Source: Burkholderiaceae bacterium (GTDB lineage: Bacteria; Pseudomonadota; Gammaproteobacteria; Burkholderiales; Burkholderiaceae). From it: a stretch of DNA of 8,316 nucleotides. Of this stretch, positions 6,720 to 8,316 are shown one piece after another. The translations under genes were made by a program, and so were the position numbers. How positions within the stretch are numbered: the stretch's first letter is position 1; every line of letters starts with the position of its first letter. The stretch spans positions 1 to 8,316 of the forward strand of contig CANCQD010000100.1 of assembly GCA_947380285.1 (NCBI GenBank), read 5' to 3'. The notes under the pieces are model-generated. The model worked only from the letters and a program-made list of their open reading frames with translations, was not told the DNA's origin and made no database searches.

Positions 6720-6723
6720 CTCC
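6720..6723 (-). promoter_or_regulatory. Ribosome binding site of the phasin gene
   Basis: The minus strand reads GGAG, 6 bases before the ATG at 6711-6713. It overlaps the alternative ATG at 6723-6725, so the downstream start, giving MNQDQITAK, is the better choice. Confidence 0.85.
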
Positions 6724-6796
6724 ATAAATTAAGTGGTACAACTAGTCAATTAAGCGCACGATTTAAGTGTTGGAAAACTTTGGATACCTTAAATAT

Positions 6797-6805
6797 TGCA
6801 CTGCA
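6797..6805. promoter_or_regulatory. Candidate operator TGC-ACT-GCA (PhaR-like)
   Basis: TGC (6797-6799) and GCA (6803-6805) around three bases form a dyad. On the minus strand it sits just after the candidate phasin -10 box, near the likely start of transcription. TGC/GCA dyads with a short spacer are the sort of site bound by PhaR, the repressor of phasin genes, as I recall from Paracoccus. phaR is not in the window. Confidence 0.4.
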
Positions 6806-6812
6806 CCATCAA

Positions 6813-6841
6813 ACTGTAACTGAAGGAATATAACAAATCAA
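6813..6841 (-). promoter_or_regulatory. Candidate promoter of the phasin gene
   Basis: On the minus strand TTGATT (6841-6836) and TACAGT (6818-6813) are 17 bases apart, each matching four of six consensus positions. Transcription would start around 6806, giving a leader of about 90 bases. The TGC-N3-GCA dyads lie on either side of it, one at the likely start and one upstream of the -35 box, an arrangement suited to repression. Confidence 0.4.
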
Positions 6842-6848
6842 GAAGTTT

Positions 6849-6865
6849 TTGCTGCTGTGCAACAA
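6849..6865. promoter_or_regulatory. Candidate operator TTGCTGC-TGT-GCAACAA (PhaR-like)
   Basis: TTGCTGC (6849-6855) and GCAACAA (6859-6865) form an imperfect dyad matching at 6 of 7 positions with a 3-base centre. The core TGC-TGT-GCA shares its spacing with the dyad at 6797-6805. It lies upstream of the phasin promoter and about 45 bases before the transporter ATG, so a bound protein could affect both divergent genes. Confidence 0.45.
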
Positions 6866-6879
6866 ATATATTCCATTAA

Positions 6880-6899
6880 TATAATAAAATCAATATAAT
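6880..6899 (+). promoter_or_regulatory. Twin TATAAT boxes upstream of the transporter gene
   Basis: TATAAT occurs at 6880-6885 and 6894-6899. The first would start transcription around 6892, the second near 6906, leaving a leader of 18 bases or almost none before the ATG at 6910. The -35 regions are poor (GTGCAA and TTCCAT). No Shine-Dalgarno sequence precedes the ATG. Confidence 0.4.
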
Positions 6900-6909
6900 C
6901 AATAACTTA

Positions 6910-8238
6910 ATGTCATATCAGATTTCTCATTCCTATAGAAAAGTCGCTATCGCAGCCTGCTTTGGAACCTTTTTGGAGTGGTATGACTTTCTCACCTTTG
7001 CCACCCTAGCGGTATTTTTTGCCCCCCTCTTCTTCCCTTCCACAGACCCCAATACAGCCCTTTTAGCCAGCCTAGCCACCTTTGGTGTCGGAATGGTAGT
7101 CAGACCCATAGGGGCTGCTCTTTTTGGCTCTATGGGCGATCGTATTGGTCGAAAGCCCGTCTTTATGATCACCATTGCCCTCATGGGGGCGGCAACCGTA
7201 AGCGTAGGCTTTTTGCCCACCTATGCGCAAATAGGAATTTGGGCACCAGTCTTATTGGTTGGCTTGCGTTTACTCCAAGGACTTTCTGCAGGCGGCGAAA
7301 TCGGCGGGAGTGCAGTCTATCTCACAGAACATGCCGGCAATGAGTACCGAGGGTTTAAAACGAGCTTCTTGCAGCTAATGGGCCCACTTGGCATTCTGTT
7401 CTCTACCCTACAAATTGCGCTGCTGAGAAACTATCTCTCACCAGAGGAATTTCAATCGTGGGGATGGCGCGTACCATTCTGGATTTCGATTGTGCTACTC
7501 CTCATTGCATTTAGAGCACGCATGGCTTTAGAAGAGACCCCCATTTTTTTAGAGCTCAGTAAAACTCACCAGCAATCTGAAAGCCCTCTACTCAATAATT
7601 TTCGAGATCCTCAAACACGCAAGCGCATGTTTTTACTTTTCTTCTGTGTCTCAGCGGGAGGAGCAGTGCTTTTCTTTTGCGTACAAGTCTATACAGCGAT
7701 TTTTCTAAAAACCTCTGTGAAACTTGCGCCGGAGTTGGTTGACCAACTCAGTATTTATGCAACCCTAGCCTTATTCCCACTTACTATTTTTGCGGGCTGG
7801 TTGTCAGACAAGATAGGCCGTAAACCAGTAATAGTTTGCGGGCTATTTTTGGGCGCTAGCATTATCCTGCCCGCGTTTCAACTACTCAAAATTATTGGCA
7901 TTGAATATCTCAATAGCCCAGCCAATACATTCAATCTCATTTTTATTGGAATATTGCTAACGAGTTTATCTTTAGCTCTTGCATTAGTAGTTGGTCCACA
8001 AACGGCTATGTTGGCCGAACTCTTTCCGGCCAAAACCAGAAATAGTGCAGCAACACTACCTCATAACTTAGCGGCAGGATGGATTGGTGGTTTATTGCCC
8101 TTAATTGTGACCTGGTTAAATCAACGTTGGCAGAGTGATAGCGCTGGACTATGGTACCCAACCATCTTCTTAGGAGCAGCAGCAATTATTGCTGCTCTCT
8201 ATCTACCCGAGACTCGAAAAGTTTCCTTACTGGATTAA
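6910..8238 (+). CDS. MFS transporter, metabolite:H+ symporter type
   Basis: This 442-residue protein is an inner-membrane transporter of the major facilitator superfamily, metabolite:H+ symporter (MHS) group, which takes up organic acids, proline or betaine with protons; the substrate here is unknown. The N-terminus FGTFLEWYDF (18-27) is the MHS signature. The first cytoplasmic loop carries GDRIGRKP (76-83), LRLLQGLSAGGEIGGSAVYLTEHA (119-142) lines the pathway, and EETPIFLEL follows helix 6. The second half repeats the loop motif as GWLSDKIGRKP (296-306) and ends with ELFPAKTRNSAATL (370-383), HNLAAGWIGGLLPLIVTWL and LPETRK. About 12 membrane helices are evident. Length suits the family. It differs from osmosensory ProP in having no long C-terminal coiled coil. 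It is divergent from the phasin gene, and a hairpin follows the stop. Confidence 0.92.
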   Translation: MSYQISHSYRKVAIAACFGTFLEWYDFLTFATLAVFFAPLFFPSTDPNTALLASLATFGVGMVVRPIGAALFGSMGDRIGRKPVFMITIALMGAATVSVGFLPTYAQIGIWAPVLLVGLRLLQGLSAGGEIGGSAVYLTEHAGNEYRGFKTSFLQLMGPLGILFSTLQIALLRNYLSPEEFQSWGWRVPFWISIVLLLIAFRARMALEETPIFLELSKTHQQSESPLLNNFRDPQTRKRMFLLFFCVSAGGAVLFFCVQVYTAIFLKTSVKLAPELVDQLSIYATLALFPLTIFAGWLSDKIGRKPVIVCGLFLGASIILPAFQLLKIIGIEYLNSPANTFNLIFIGILLTSLSLALALVVGPQTAMLAELFPAKTRNSAATLPHNLAAGWIGGLLPLIVTWLNQRWQSDSAGLWYPTIFLGAAAIIAALYLPETRKVSLLD

Positions 8239-8249
8239 TCCATCCAGAC

Positions 8250-8271
8250 AAAACTCTAGAGGTAGAGTTTT
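8250..8271 (+). terminator. Terminator-like hairpin after the transporter gene
   Basis: AAAACTCTA (8250-8258) pairs perfectly with TAGAGTTTT (8263-8271) around GAGG, 12 bases after the transporter stop. The T-run is only the four Ts of the stem, and the flanks of As and Ts make it usable on both strands, so a convergent gene may lie beyond the window. The remaining 45 bases show nothing else that can be supported. Confidence 0.7.
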
Positions 8272-8316
8272 CGCGAAAGACTACGCAGCTTTTTCCTAAA
8301 ACGCTTACCCTGAACT

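Noticed and set aside
6723..6725. Upstream ATG as the phasin start (198 residues)
   Set aside because: The ribosome binding site GGAG overlaps this ATG and is correctly placed for the next one, four codons later.
6933..7220. Minus-strand frame of 95 codons antisense to the transporter
   Set aside because: Covers the conserved first loop of the transporter, and its content is typical of antisense to hydrophobic codons.
8256..8315. Basic minus-strand frame ending in TAG at 8256-8258 (VQGKRFRKKLRSLSRKLYL)
   Set aside because: Could be the end of a convergent gene, but only about 20 codons are visible, its stop lies inside the hairpin arm, and no family can be recognised.

Overview
The window looks like ordinary chromosome of a low-GC betaproteobacterium of the Burkholderiaceae, most likely Polynucleobacter or a close relative. 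This is inferred from Burkholderia-like protein sequences encoded with moderate, AT-leaning base composition, from the run hemA-prfA-prmC followed by a CGFS glutaredoxin and rmuC, and from a phasin (polyhydroxyalkanoate granule protein). No rRNA, tRNA, CRISPR array, insertion sequence, integrase or phage gene is visible.

Layout: positions 1-2490 hold a forward cluster: the 3' part of hemA (glutamyl-tRNA reductase), prfA (release factor 1) and prmC (the methyltransferase that modifies the GGQ glutamine of release factors). hemA and prfA abut with no spacer; prmC starts with GTG 26 bases after prfA. Positions 2506-4219 hold two genes in opposite orientation that do not belong to the housekeeping cluster by function: a family-2-like glycosyltransferase on the minus strand and a SAM-dependent methyltransferase on the plus strand, diverging from a 295-base AT-rich spacer with a strong inverted repeat and a perfect TATAAT on each strand. 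They look like a small surface-glycan modification unit. Positions 4395-6007 return to forward housekeeping genes: grxD (iron-sulfur carrier glutaredoxin) and rmuC (membrane-anchored nuclease-like protein), closed by a classic bidirectional terminator.

Positions 6129-8238 hold a minus-strand phasin gene and a plus-strand major facilitator transporter of the metabolite:H+ symporter type, divergent from a spacer of about 200 bases. That spacer contains two TGC-N3-GCA dyads flanking a candidate phasin promoter, resembling PhaR-type operators. A terminator-like hairpin follows the transporter.

Functional links: PrmC methylates the glutamine in the GGQ loop of PrfA, so enzyme and substrate are co-encoded. 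HemA draws on glutamyl-tRNA, which ties haem synthesis to the translation genes. I did not find a convincing new multi-gene system. The most interesting points are the glycosyltransferase/methyltransferase unit lodged between prmC and grxD, the inverted repeats around it, and the candidate phasin operators.
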